Below are positions 53,950-63,945 of a stretch of 64,000 bases of DNA, piece by piece. The stretch lies in contig NC_080064.1 of assembly GCF_949987535.1 (NCBI RefSeq), positions 46,209,937-46,273,936 on the forward strand, read 5' to 3'. A program made the position numbers and the translations under genes. Under the pieces are notes generated by a model. That model saw only the letters and a list, made by a program, of their open reading frames with translations, searched no databases and was not told the origin of the DNA. Source of the stretch: Balaenoptera acutorostrata. Lineage: Eukaryota > Chordata > Mammalia > Artiodactyla > Balaenopteridae. Numbering within the stretch: the stretch's first letter is position 1; each line of letters begins with the position of its first letter.

Positions 53950-54640
53950 CTCCCATAGGCGTTTATTTGGCACCTGCTCTGTGCCAGGCCTGACTCCATC
54001 CCTGTCCTGTGGGAATGCCTGTCTGCTGGGGCAGGTGGCTCTGAAACAGTGACTGCACAGCTCGGTCAGTGCCGTATGAAGACAGTAAGGCTGTGGGGGC
54101 CAGGGAGGCCCTAACTCTCCCTGGGGAAAAGGCGGGGGGAGGTGCTGAAGAGGGAGGAGGAGGAAGCAGTCACTTGGCAGGTAGCGCAGGTGAAGGGATC
54201 CTAGGCAGAGGCAGTGCCCATGTGGCAGAGGAACGGAGGTGGGGTGAGAGTGTGCTCTGAGGAACCGAGTGTGGTCTGGAGCTGGGAGAGCAGAGGCGGG
54301 GACAGTGGCAGGAGCTACAGAGTAGGGCCTCGATCCTGAGAGCGGTAGGAAGCCATCGAGGAGTCTTGAGCATGGTACCTGCCTGCTCAGGCTTGCTCTT
54401 CAGAAAAGTCTGTGTGGTCCTAAGGCACAGAACGAAGTCCCAGTTGCAAGGACTGGGTCCAGCCTCCCTGCAAGGCAGGATGCTGTAGGTTGTGGTTGTC
54501 TAGTTGGTGGCTTTGGGTTTTGGAAAGATCCTTCCGGTGTTGCATAGAGGCCTGGAAGGAGGTGGAGAGCTACTGGAGGCCTGTGGACTGGCTGTGGAAA
54601 TAACCCAGTGAGTGAGCAGTGCGGGGGCCTGAGCACATCA
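53950..54640 (+). mobile_element. L2 LINE 3' region
   Basis: 'gcgtttatttggcacctgct', 'ctgtgccaggcctgactcc', 'gtgcccatgtggcagagg' and 'gcggtaggaagccatcgagg' are in L2 order. Confidence 0.8.
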
Positions 54641-55640
54641 GGGCAGGGGGGCTAGCCTGAGAGTTTAAGGAGGTTGGGTCACTGAGACTTGGCTACTTGG
54701 GGGAGGGAGGAAATCCAGATTAAGTCTGTAGTATGGGCTGTTGTCAAATTGCCCAGAAGGAGCCCTGGCCGAGGGGGCTTTACCAGGACCAGCCTTTCCC
54801 TCTGTGTGCCTCAGTTTCCCCAGGTGTGAAGGGATTGAGCAAAGTGGCCTTTCTTGCTCTGACCCAGCAGTTCTGTCACACGACTCTGGCTGAGGAGAAG
54901 GGACACAGAGACCACAGTGTAGCCAGCTGGGGCCTAGTCTGGGATTATCGAATCTGGCCGGGTCTGTTACGGCTGGAAGCCAGCGCCTGGCATGGCTACT
55001 GTCTGAGAGCACATGTCCCTGGCCCTTAGATGCCCTCCCCACCTTCGTGCAGGCTCTGTCCTCCCTGTCAGCTGTCTTGGCTCAGCCTGCCTGGCTGCCC
55101 CAGGCCCTAACTCTGACCAGGGCCTCTGCTCTCCCCGTGACTGGCCCTGAGAGGAATGGCTCGGCTCTGGAGCCTTATTGGCAAAACCCTGCCTGGGCCA
55201 TACACGCCCCTGCCTCCCGGGCTGGATGCCTGCCCACCATGGGATTAGAAGGAGGCCTGGCCTTGCCTGCCCTGACGTGGCAGACTGCCTTGGAGCCCAA
55301 GGAAGGAATTGGAGTCTGAGAGGCTGTGCTTTGCCTCCCTGCCCATGCTCCAGCCCAGGGGCTCTGCACTCCTCTCTTTGAGGGAAGTGGGAGCACAGCA
55401 CAGTGGGGCTTGTTCCTTAGCTTGCCTGGGGGGGAGTGGGGTGGGAGCTCAGCCCTGCTCGGAGTACAGTATTTCCTGCCTGACAGGTAACCGGGCTCCT
55501 TAGCTTCCTCACTGGAAAGCTCAGCTGGCCATGCCAGAGCCCTGCAGGATTAGATCCCAGAATCCGGGAATCAAGGGTGGGATATCTTGGGGACTGGCAG
55601 TCTCCCCCTGCCCCTGCCTGGTGAGTGACAGATGAGGTTC
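54640..55640. other. ACOT11 intron 1, no exon recognised
   Basis: Unique sequence with a small MIR-like piece at 54800-54835. Frames of 98-144 codons on both strands at 54.97-55.40 kb are unsupported. Confidence 0.4.
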
Positions 55641-55720
55641 AGGAGGGGAGGGGCTTGCTCAGGATCACATAGCACCTGAGGGGCAGGGCTAGGATTTGAA
55701 CTCAAGTCTGCCTCTAGACA
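55640..55720 (-). mobile_element. MIR fragment, antisense
   Basis: 'cttgctcaggatcacatagc' and 'aggatttgaactcaagtctg'. Confidence 0.75.
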
Positions 55721-55752
55721 TTCCTTTACAAACCTTTGATGAGGTCCAACTG

Positions 55753-56143
55753 TGTGCCAAGTACTTCTTTTTTTTAAAATTTAATTCATTTATTGATTGA
55801 TTTTTGGCTGCGCTGGGTCTTCGCTGCTGCGCACGGGCTTTCTCTAGTTGCGGCGAGCGAGGGCTACACTTTGTTGCGGTGCGTGGGCTTCTTATTGCTG
55901 TGGTTTCTCTTGTTGCGAAGCACGGGCTCTAGGCGCGCGGGCTTCAGTAGTTGCAGCACGTGGGCTCAGTAGTTGTGGCTCACGGGCTCTAGAGCGCAGG
56001 CTCCGTATTTGTGGCGCACGGGCTTAGTTGCTCTGTGGCATGTGGGATCTTCCCAGACCAGGGATCGAACCTGTGTCCCCTGCATTGGCAGGCGGATTCT
56101 TAACCACTGCACCGCCAGGGAAGTCCCTGTGCCAGGTACTTCT
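55753..56143 (-). mobile_element. CHR-type SINE, long form
   Basis: The TSD tgtgccaagtacttct (55753-55768) and tgtgccaggtacttct (56128-56143), with one mismatch. The target lies in an L2 or MIR word. Confidence 0.96.
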
Positions 56144-56300
56144 AAGCATGAGCACTAGAGTAGGAGCTTCGCAAAGGATTGGCACAATTTCTCTTATATG
56201 CTCAGTGTTTGGGGGAGAATCCAATACAGAGGAGGTGCTCGGTGAATGAATGAGTGAATGAATGAATGAACAAATGGGTAAGGCAAAGATCCTGCCTCCA
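56144..56300. mobile_element. MIR/L2 remnant with (GAAT)n
   Basis: 'aatacagaggaggtgctcgg' followed by (tgaa)n at 56239-56272. Confidence 0.6.
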
Positions 56301-56850
56301 GGCATGTAGACTCCAATGGATGGGACTTTTGTTTTGCACAACAGGAAATAAGAGGCTGGTAGGAGTGGGTATTGGTTAGGTGGGAAGCAGAGAGGATTGG
56401 AATTCAGATGTCCTGACTGCTGGTCTAGGGCTTTTTCCATCCACACTTTCCTCATCTGTAAAATGGGATAAACGGTTTTCACCCTCTGCCTGCCTCGTGA
56501 GGATCCAGTGAGGCAGTAGATGAGAATAGGCTTATAAAGCAGGGACATTGTGCTGGGGGCTTTCCCTGTGTGCACATACAGAACTGCCCAGAAACTCCAC
56601 ATGCTCTGCTTTTCTTCTGCCCCCTTACCCTCTGCATTTTGCCTCCCGCATTGCCCTAGCTTTCTCCAGGGCTTCTTTCTGGAATGTTCTGCCCAGAACC
56701 TCTAGCCATGGGAGGGGTGGGGAAGAGTGTGGGTGAACGGAGTCTGCCTGCCTCCTTCCTCTACCGTCTCCCACACCCAGAAAGCCAGCCACCCGCATCC
56801 ACATCCAAGCAGGCCCCCAATGCACACCAGGCCGGAAATGCCTTGGCAGT
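56300..56850. other. ACOT11 intron 1, MIR trace then unique DNA
   Basis: 'actttcctcatctgtaaaat' (56447-56466) marks a MIR. The rest is unrecognised. Confidence 0.45.
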
Positions 56851-56851
56851 G

Positions 56852-56865
56852 GTTACCATGGTGAC
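56852..56865. promoter_or_regulatory. RFX X-box-like site
   Basis: gttaccatggtgac is a near-palindrome of the RFX X-box class, in unique GC-rich DNA 2.0 kb upstream of exon 2. It is the second such site in intron 1. Confidence 0.5.
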
Positions 56866-57127
56866 GGGTCCTGATGCTTGGACTGCAGCGGCCTGGGAGC
56901 TGCCTGCAACAGCCTGGCAGCCTGGCACCCGCAGGCCCCCACCCAGGCTGCGAGCTCCTGGCGCAACTGCCCTCCTCTCTCTCCTTTTGGTCCCTAGCTC
57001 TGAGCCTGGTACCCAGGGACTCTTGGGAATGAGCTGCCTGTCTGGGAACCCACAAGCTGTTCTGGGTCAGACTGGCTTGGTTCAAATCCCAGTTCTACCT
57101 CTTAGGGGGTCAGTGACCTAAACATTT
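56866..57127. other. ACOT11 intron 1, unique
   Basis: No exon or repeat was recognised, apart from a MIR-like end at 57065-57120 ('ggttcaaatcccagttctac'). Confidence 0.4.
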
Positions 57128-57439
57128 AACTCCGTGTTTTTTTTTTTTTTTTTTTTTAATAAATTTATTTATTTATTTATTTTAGCTGTGTTGGGTCTTC
57201 ATTTCTGTGCGAGGGCTTTCTCTAGTTGCGGCAAGCGGGGGTCACTCTTCATCGTGGTGTGCGGGCCTCTCTTGTTGCGGAGCACAGGCTCCAGATGTGC
57301 AGGCTCAGTAGTTGTGGCTCACGGGCCCAGTTGCTCCCCGGCATGTGGGATCTTCCCAGACCAGGGCTCGAACCCGTGTCCCCTGCATTGGCAGGCAGAT
57401 TCTCAACCACTGCGCCACCAGGGAAGCCCAACTCCGTGT
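57128..57439 (-). mobile_element. CHR-type SINE, long form with internal deletion
   Basis: The TSD aactccgtgt at 57128-57137 and 57430-57439. It lacks the 'ctcactatcgcgg' portion found in sister copies (25.1, 33.8 kb). Confidence 0.96.
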
Positions 57440-57639
57440 GTTTTGACTTTGCTGAATTAGCTACAGGATCCTTGTGAAGGGAGTTATCCAAAGGGTATAG
57501 ACTGCCAGAATGAGACCCATCCTTACCCCGAGCCGTCACTGCCCCCATCCTGCAGCAGTGGCAGGGTCAACATCGGGTCATAGCACTCTTTGCTGCTGAA
57601 TCTGCATCCAGGGCCCTAGATTCCTCATCTCGGGCCCCA

Positions 57640-58050
57640 GGAGGTCCTGCAGGCAGTGTAGTGTGGTGGGTAGGACCTAAGATTCTGTGGGTCACAGCTG
57701 GGCTTGGCACTTACTTGGGCTTCAGTTTCCTCATCTTTTTTTTTTTTTTTTTATTGAATTTGTTACAATATTGCTTCTGTTTTATGCTTTGGTTTTTTGG
57801 CTACGAGGCCCCCCCCAACCCCGACCAGGGATTGAACCCGTACCCCCTGCATTGGAAGGCGAAGTCTTAACCACTGGACCGCCAGGGAAGTCCCAGTTTC
57901 CTCATCTTTGAAATGAGGATAATAATGTACCTCTTTCAGAGGTTTGTTGTATGGATAAAATTTGAATTAGTACTTGTAAAGTGCTTACACGAGTATCTGA
58001 TACTTAATAAGCACTTTATAAATGTTAGCGGTGACTTATCACCACAATTG
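57640..58050 (+). mobile_element. MIR SINE, interrupted by a SINE
   Basis: 'gtagtgtggtgggtaggacc', 'ttacttgggcttcagtttcc', then after the SINE 'tcatctttgaaatgaggat' and 'ctgatacttaataagcac'. Confidence 0.88.
57723..57909 (-). mobile_element. CHR-head composite SINE with an L1-like 3' part
   Basis: The TSD cagtttcctcatcttt at 57723-57738 and 57894-57909. The head is the CHR tRNA type (ggaccgccagggaagtccc) but the tail side reads ttattgaatttgttacaata...ttttatgctttgg, which resembles an L1 3' end rather than the CHR long middle. Confidence 0.88.
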
Positions 58051-58864
58051 GCATTGGCCATGAAAATTGGAACCCCTATGCCTGTCCCTTCTGTCATTTT
58101 TCTCACGCAGGCAGGTTTCCCCACCTCTGTTCACAGTGTGATGAGAGAAAGCAGGCGAGAGAGATAGGAGGGCAGTTTGGCTCCCCTTCCTCATCCCACC
58201 CCATCCAGGGGACTGCTAGGCACGCCCCACCTCTGCTGCCTGGCGAGTGAGACAAGCTGGGCCCTGGGCCGAAACTCCTCCTCTAACTCATGAGTTTGAG
58301 GACTTTCTCTGCTGGTTCTCCAGCTGGCAGCTGTTCCAGCCCCGGTCTGGATCAGCCAGCTGGTCAGTGACCGCCCAGAGCCCTCCCGGTCAGTAGAGCT
58401 GATGACGGATGAGCACCCAGCAGAGATGCTGCTACTGATGTCATCTGAAGAATGAGGAGCCCAAGGAAGGGGCTCTTATAGGATGAAATAGGAGCAAATC
58501 CCCAGGCTTGACTGCTGTAGGGCTCACTAGGCCTCCCTGAAGAGTGAGGGGGAATCTTTCCAGAATGAAGGAGAATCTGAGGCAAAACTTGAATAAGCTG
58601 GCCCACCAGCTGAATTAATTCTCTGCTCCATCCCTCTCTCCCAGCTCCCTCCTTCGGGTCCAAGGTTATGTTAACACGGAATTGTTGGCCAAAAGGAAGC
58701 TGGGCATAAGGGCATCCAGAGAGCCCCTGGGGGTCTGAGACCCTGGGCTGGAAGGTTGTGGCCACTCTTGGAGTTGGGGTCTTATGGTGGGTGGCCCTGG
58801 GGTCTCTGGGACTGGCAGATCTGGGAGACCCTGCTGTGAGCTGACCGCCTCGTCTTTTCCCCAG
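58050..58864 (+). other. ACOT11: ACOT11 intron 1, 3' end
   Basis: Repeat-free and mostly unique. It ends in a C/T-rich run (cctcgtcttttccccag) forming a good acceptor at 58863-58864. Confidence 0.6.
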
Positions 58865-59066
58865 GGCCTGGCCTCCGTGTTCTCCAACCGTGCATCCCGG
58901 AAGTCGGCCTCACACACTGGGAACAACATGGCAGAAGGCGAGGGCTACCGGAACCCCACGGAGGTGCAGATGAGCCAGCTGGTGCTGCCCTGCCACACCA
59001 ACCAGCGCGGCGAGCTGAGTGTCGGGCAGCTGCTCAAGTGGATTGACACCACCGCCTGCCTGTCCG
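58865..59066 (+). CDS. ACOT11: ACOT11 coding exon 2 (leader and start of hotdog domain 1)
   Basis: 202 bp encoding residues 12-78, starting GLASVFSNRASRKSAS and leading into the hotdog thioesterase fold at about residue 43 (PTEVQMSQLVLPCHTNQRGE, then GQLLKWIDTTACLS). The conserved segment QLLKWIDTTA is the central hotdog helix that packs in the acyl-CoA pocket. The acceptor is tccccag|GGC and the donor TCCG|gtgagg, giving phase 0 in and phase 1 out. Serines at positions 15, 18 and 25 correspond to N-terminal sites I recall as phosphoregulated in mouse THEM1. An internal ATG at 58928 (M33, context aacATGG) could start a leaderless isoform. Confidence 0.97.
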
Positions 59067-60054
59067 GTGAGGCCGCGCCCGGCACAGCTGCCCTCCCAGC
59101 CCCGGCACCACACACCCAGAGGAGGGGCCCCAGTTTTCAGAGACGGTTGCCGTCCCCAGGTGCCACCCTCCTCCCTCATCCCAGCCTTTGCTCAGGCTGC
59201 TCCACCTGCCTGCGATGCCCTCTTCAAGTTCTCCATTCTCTGCTCGGGCCCAGCCTCTTGCCCGGAGGCCCCCAGAGCTCTGAGTACTATAACCTAAGGT
59301 CCCTGCTCTGACACAGCGCGGCCTTCAATGTGGCTGCTCTGGGACTGGCTGTGAGCAAAGCCTGTGGCATTGAGTAGAGTTGAGTGGAGCTGGATTGAGC
59401 TCATTTCGTTGCCTTGGGTGCCCCAGTATTCTCCAGCCCACAGAGAGTTCACAGTCTGATGGGGGGGCCAGACAGGAGACTGACTGCCCCCCGGCACTGT
59501 CTGATGGGAGCTGGGAAAGGGAGGTGGAAGCAGGGCTCTGGGAGAACAGACCAGAGGCTCTGCCCCAGCCCTGGGGGCAGAGAAGGGATTCTAGAAGGAC
59601 TAAGGCCTGGGAGCACAGTCCTCAGAGAAAGAATGACTCAAGCAAGGAGACAGAGGTGGGTGAGGTTGACTGGACAGGGGTACGGGCACTCTAGGAGGTC
59701 AGGAAGTAGAATAGCATGGTGTGATCATTCATTCATTCGACAGGTGCTTGACAGCTGCTTATTGAGTATCTCCTGCATGCCAGGCGCTGCTCCAGGACTG
59801 GGGCACAGCAGTGAACAAGACAGGCAAAAATCCTTGCCCTCAAGTGACATGCAGTCTAGCAGGAGGGAGAGGCACTAGACAGACAAAACCCAGATATGTA
59901 AGACAGGGTCAGGGTGTCGTCATCACGGTGAGGAAAGTAAAGAAGGGTGGGAGCACGGGCGAGGAGGCAGGCCTTAGCTAGGCGGTCTGAGGTTTGATCA
60001 GAGGCCTGGGTCACGGGGAGGCTGCTAACACGTGCTTTCTTCTCCTGACGCCAG
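59067..60054 (+). other. ACOT11: ACOT11 intron 2
   Basis: 988 bp, GT donor gtgagg and acceptor ctcctgacgccag. It contains an L2-like segment at 59730-60040 ('tcattcattcgacaggtgc', 'ctgcatgccaggcgctgctc'). Confidence 0.85.
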
Positions 60055-60124
60055 CGGAGAGGCATGCTGGCTGCCCCTGTGTCACAGCCTCCATGGACGA
60101 TATCTATTTTGAGCACACGATTAG
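60055..60124 (+). CDS. ACOT11: ACOT11 coding exon 3 (hotdog domain 1, partial)
   Basis: 70 bp encoding residues 79-101 (AERHAGCPCVTASMDDIYFE, then HTI) plus two bases of the next codon. The first base of codon 79 comes from exon 2 (G|CG = Ala). Acceptor gacgccag|CG and donor ATTAG|gtaagt are both canonical. The stretch HAG..CVTASMDDI is a strongly conserved block of the ACOT11/ACOT12 first hotdog domain, joining the helix to the strand that lines the substrate tunnel. Exon 4 lies beyond the window. Confidence 0.97.
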
Positions 60125-60640
60125 GTAAGTGGCCCCTCCTGCCCTTCCTTCTGGTCTCCCCACCACGAGCCCAGAGCCCTTCCCCCATCGACTGCCTGCT
60201 CAGCCTGTGTGCTGCCTGGAACCTGCCTCAGCTGACTGAGGGCCTCTGCAGATAGAGAGGGGGCAGACTTTGGTGAGCAGTGACCCGTCTGCAAGGTCTC
60301 TGGGACAGCGATGGGCTAGAAGCTGCCCTGTGGCTGGCAGCTCCCTCAGCCAGGCTTGGAGTTGGGTGCTGCTGAGGCAGCATCGTGGGGTGCTGTGTGA
60401 CTTTGGGGAAGGCAGTCTCTTTCTCTGGTCCTCAGTTTTCTTATCTTCAAAATGGAAGGGGTTAGACTTGATCAGTGAATGCCTTTTTGAGCTTGGACAT
60501 TCTCTGTGGGTCATTGGTCATCAGACTGTAGGGAGGTCCCTAGATAAGGTGCCTTGGCAGAGCCTGACCCAGAAGTTTGGACCATTCAGCCTCTGCTCAT
60601 GTACCCCCAGGGATGAGGAACTCATTACCTCCTGGTTTTT
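60125..60640 (+). other. ACOT11: ACOT11 intron 3, proximal
   Basis: Unique at first, then a MIR-like stretch at 60395-60480 ('gtcctcagttttcttatctt', 'caaaatggaaggggttag'). Confidence 0.6.
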
Positions 60641-60649
60641 TTGGGTTTT

Positions 60650-61020
60650 CGGGGTTTTTTTTTTTTTAACAGCTAACATTTTTTTTTTTTTTTAATTTTA
60701 TAGCTACTTTATTTATTTATTTTTGGCTGTGTTGGGTCTTCGGTTCATGCGAGGGCTTTCTCTAGTTGCGGCAAGTGGGGGCCACTCTTCATCGCGGTGC
60801 GGGGACCGCTCTTCATCGCGGTGCGCGGGCCTTTCACTATCGCGACCCCTCCCATTGCGGGGCACAGGCTCCAGACGCGCAGGCTCAGTAGTTGTGGCTC
60901 ACGGGCCCAGCTGCTCCGCGGCACGTGGGATCTTCCCAGACCAGGGCTCGAACCCGTGTCCCCTGCATTAGCAGGCAGACTCTCAACCACTGCGCCACCA
61001 GGGAAGCCGGGGGTTTTTTT
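60650..61020 (-). mobile_element. CHR-type SINE, long form with 24-bp duplication
   Basis: Body about 60662-61008 between cggggttttttt and cgggggttttttt. It shares with the copy at 0.1 kb the tandem ctcttcatcgcggtgcg duplication (from 60785 and from 60809) and the variant 'gcattagcagg'. The tail contains an unusual aacagctaacat between two T-runs. Confidence 0.93.
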
Positions 61021-61500
61021 ATTTTTATTTCTTTTAACTGTCTGTACTGGTTAGAAGACTCTTCATTACACTGTGCTGAGCTTTGCCTCTGCACAGCTTT
61101 GCTGGGACCCAGGGAGCATGTTGAGCTCTCTGCCCAGGACAGGCTTCAGGGCTGCATACAGTGCTTTGGCCTCCAGGTCTGCTCTTAAACTATCAGTGCC
61201 TAGGACATCAAGTGCCAAGGACTTATTTAGGACTTCCTGGTGCCCCATGAGTTGTGGTTAGGGGAAAAGTTTGGCTGGTCCCTGTATTCACTTATTTAGT
61301 CATTCATCACTGCTTGTGGACCAGGGTCCATGCTGGGTTTGGGGTCCACAAAGTCAACTGGAACATAGTCCCTGTGCCCCAGGAGCTCCCAGACTGCAGG
61401 GAGGCAGATATAGAAACATAATTTCAATTCAAAGCAGTGAATTCCAGGCTAATAATGATCTCTGCATATGGGTGCTTTGTAATACTCTTTCTAAATATCT
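61020..61500. other. ACOT11 intron 3, partly L2-like
   Basis: 61280-61450 resembles L2 ('gaccagggtccatgctgggt', 'gtgccccaggagctcccag'). The rest is unrecognised. Confidence 0.45.
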
Positions 61501-61645
61501 TTTATTTTAGAATAGTTTTTGATTTACAAAAACACTGTAGATAGTACAGAGTTCCCATATACCCCACGCCGAGATTCCCTATTATTAACATCTTACATTC
61601 GTATGGTACTTCTGTCACAATGAGCCAATACTGATGCGTTATTTG
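61500..61645 (-). mobile_element. Old L1 fragment, antisense
   Basis: 'ttttagaatagtttttgatt', 'gtacagagttcccatatacc' and 'attaacatcttacattcgta' are antisense old L1. Confidence 0.75.
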
Positions 61646-61649
61646 TAAT

Positions 61650-61805
61650 GTCTTTTTAATTAACTTAAGTCCTCAGAACAACCCTATGAGGTCGTGGCTA
61701 TTAGTACCCTCATTTTACAGGTGAGGAAACGGAGGCCCAGAGAAGTGAAGTAACTTGCTTAGAGTCATACAGCTGGTGGAGAACCCAGGATATACTACGA
61801 GCCAG
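61650..61805 (-). mobile_element. MIR SINE, antisense
   Basis: 'cctcattttacaggtgagga', 'aagtgaagtaacttgcttag' and 'agtcatacagctggtggag'. Confidence 0.9.
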
Positions 61806-61859
61806 GCAGTCTGGCCCCAGAGCCCTTGTTCGTAACAAACAGGCCTCATTGCCTATATG

Positions 61860-62240
61860 TCTGGGTGTGGGTATAGTGAGTGGCACAGAGAGTAGTCAAG
61901 GGTGGCTTCCTGGAGGAGGTGTTTGAGCTGGCTCCAGTACTGTGTGTAGTGACAATTTGTAGGCCAGTGGAGCCGTGTCTGGGCCAGCTCTGGGTCTCTG
62001 TTGCCAACATGGGATCTGGCACTTGGAGGAGCAAGGTATAGAGAAGGCTGGGGTGGGGTGTGTACATGATGGATGGGCACGCTGCGGGACCCAGTGGAGT
62101 AGAGGTGAGTCTGGGCAGAGGAGGGTGTGGGTGGGAGGAAAAGCTGGAGAGGATCCTGGGAAGGTGGGCAAGCTGGAGAGGGGCCTGGAGCGTGACTGGT
62201 GGCCAGGAAAGGCCTGGCCATACCTGAGGAAAGCTGGGGA
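61860..62240 (+). mobile_element. L2 LINE fragment
   Basis: 'gtggcttcctggaggaggtg', 'tttgagctggctccagtac' and 'gggtggggtgtgtacatg' are degraded L2. Confidence 0.55.
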
Positions 62241-62273
62241 AGGTTTCTTTGTTTGTTTTTGCTTTTGCCATTT

Positions 62274-62597
62274 AAAAATATCTCAAAGGGGCTTCCCTGG
62301 TGGTGCAGTGGTTGAGAATCTGCCTGCTAATGCAGGGGACACGGGTTCGAGCCCTGGTCTGGGAAGATCCCACATGCCGCGGAGCAACTAGGCCCGTGAG
62401 CCACAACTACTGAGCCTGCGGATCTGGAGCCTGTGCTCCCCAACAAGAGAGGCCGCGACAGTGAGAGGCCCGCGCACCGCGATGAAGAATGGCCCCCGCT
62501 CTCTGCAGCTGGAGAGGGCCCTCGCACAGAGATGAAGACCCAACACAGCCAAATAAATAAATAAATAAATAAAATTAAAAAAAAAAATATCTCAAAG
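62274..62597 (+). mobile_element. CHR-type SINE, long form (first of a tandem pair)
   Basis: The TSD aaaaatatctcaaag at 62274-62288 and 62583-62597, body about 62289-62582. Same subfamily look as the 24.26 kb copy. Confidence 0.96.
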
Positions 62598-62952
62598 GAC
62601 TTCCCTTGTGGTGCACTGGTTAAGAATGCGCCTGCCAATGCAGGGGACACGGGTTTGCGCCCTGGTCCGGGAAAATCCCACATGCCGCGGAGCAGCTAAG
62701 CCCATGCGCCACAACTACTGACCCTGCGCTCTAGAACCTGCGTGCCACAACTACTGAAGCCTGCACGCCTAGAGCCTGTGCTCCGCAACAAGAGGAACCA
62801 CTTCAATGAGAAGCCTGCGCGCCACAACCAAGAGTAACCCCTATTCACCGCAACTAGAGAAAGCCCACATGCCACAACGAAAACCCAACGTGGCCAAAAA
62901 ATAATAAATAAATAAATCAAATTCTAAAAAAAAAATTTAAAATACCTCAAAA
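62583..62952 (+). mobile_element. CHR-type SINE, long form (second of a tandem pair)
   Basis: It starts at 62598 directly after the shared target word aaaaatatctcaaag and is followed by aaaatacctcaaaa at 62939-62952. It belongs to a different subfamily (ctctagaacctgcgtgcc middle) from its neighbour. Confidence 0.95.
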
Positions 62953-63420
62953 TGTATCTCTAATGGATAAGAACTTTTAAAAAAATAATTTCAATACCAC
63001 TACCACACCTAAAGAAAATGAACAATTTCTCACTAACATCAAATATCCAGTCAGCATTCAGTTGCCCACAATGTCTCACGAATTTGTTTTTATTTTGTTT
63101 TGCTTTACAGTTATTTTTGTTGCTCAAGTCAGGATGCAAATCAGATTGCAATTGGTTGCTAGGTCTCTCAAGTCTTTTATTTATTTATTTTTGGCCATGC
63201 CTTGCGGGATCTTAGTTCCCTGACCAGGGATCGAACCCAGGCCCCGGCAGTGAAAGTGCCGAGTCCTAACCACTGGACCACCAGGGACTTCCCTCTTAAG
63301 TCTTTTTTTAACCCGTAGGTCCTACATCTCCCTGCAACACCCTCTCCATCTACCCCCTCCTCCCCCCTCCCTCTCCCTCTCTATCTGTTTTCCCTTGAAG
63401 TTTGTTTGTTTGTTTTTTTA
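62953..63420 (-). mobile_element. Old LINE-like segment, interrupted by a SINE
   Basis: 'aacatcaaatatccagtcag', 'gttgcccacaatgtctcacg', 'attggttgctaggtctctca', then after the SINE 'cccgtaggtcctacatctcc'. This is a common mammalian old-repeat series, probably L1 or L2. 63350-63390 is C/T-rich. Confidence 0.55.
63165..63306 (-). mobile_element. CHR-type SINE, short form
   Basis: The TSD ctctcaagtctttt (63165-63178) and ctcttaagtctttt (63293-63306), one mismatch. The head ends caccagggacttccc. Confidence 0.95.
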
Positions 63421-63747
63421 AATAAATAGATTTATTTATTTATTTTTGGCTGTGTTGGCTCTTCGTTGCTGTGCACGGGCTTTCTCTAGTTGCGGCGAGC
63501 GGGGGCTACTCTTTGTTGCGGTGCATGGGCTTCTCATTGCGGTGGCTTCTCTTGTTGCGGAGCACGGGCTCTAGGCACACGGGGTTCAGTAGTTGTGGCT
63601 CGTGGGCTCTAGGGCACAGGCTCAGTAGTTGTGACGCACGGGCTTAGTTGCTACGTGGCATGTGGGATCTTCCCAGAACAGGGCTCGAACCTATGTCCAC
63701 TGAATTGGCAGGCGGATTCTTAACCACTGCGCTACCAGGGAAGTCCC
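63413..63747 (-). mobile_element. CHR-type SINE, long form
   Basis: Complete antisense copy from a (TTTA)n tail to ctaccagggaagtccc. No convincing TSD was found, perhaps because the target was already repeat-rich. Confidence 0.92.
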
Positions 63748-63751
63748 AAGA

Positions 63752-63945
63752 AGGTATTTTTAAATTAAGGTATGTATATTGCTTTTTAGACATATTGCAA
63801 TTGCATACTTAATACACTACAGTATAGTATAAACATATCTTTTATATGCACCAGGAAACCAAAAAAATTGTGTGACTCGCTTTATTGCGATATTTGCTTT
63901 ATTGCCATGGTCTGGAACCAAATCCACAGTATCACTGTTGTATGA
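63752..63945 (-). mobile_element. Tigger1-type (TcMar) terminal fragment
   Basis: On the minus strand: 'ggttccagaccatggcaata', 'aagcgagtcacacaattttt' and 'ccataccttaattt'-type wording. This is the end region of a Tigger1-like element, truncated on the left by the SINE. No transposase ORF. Confidence 0.8.

Noticed and set aside
56024..56602. 192-codon minus-strand ORF
   Set aside because: Its C-terminal third is the sense strand of a CHR SINE head and the rest is unrecognised intronic DNA; no support as a gene.
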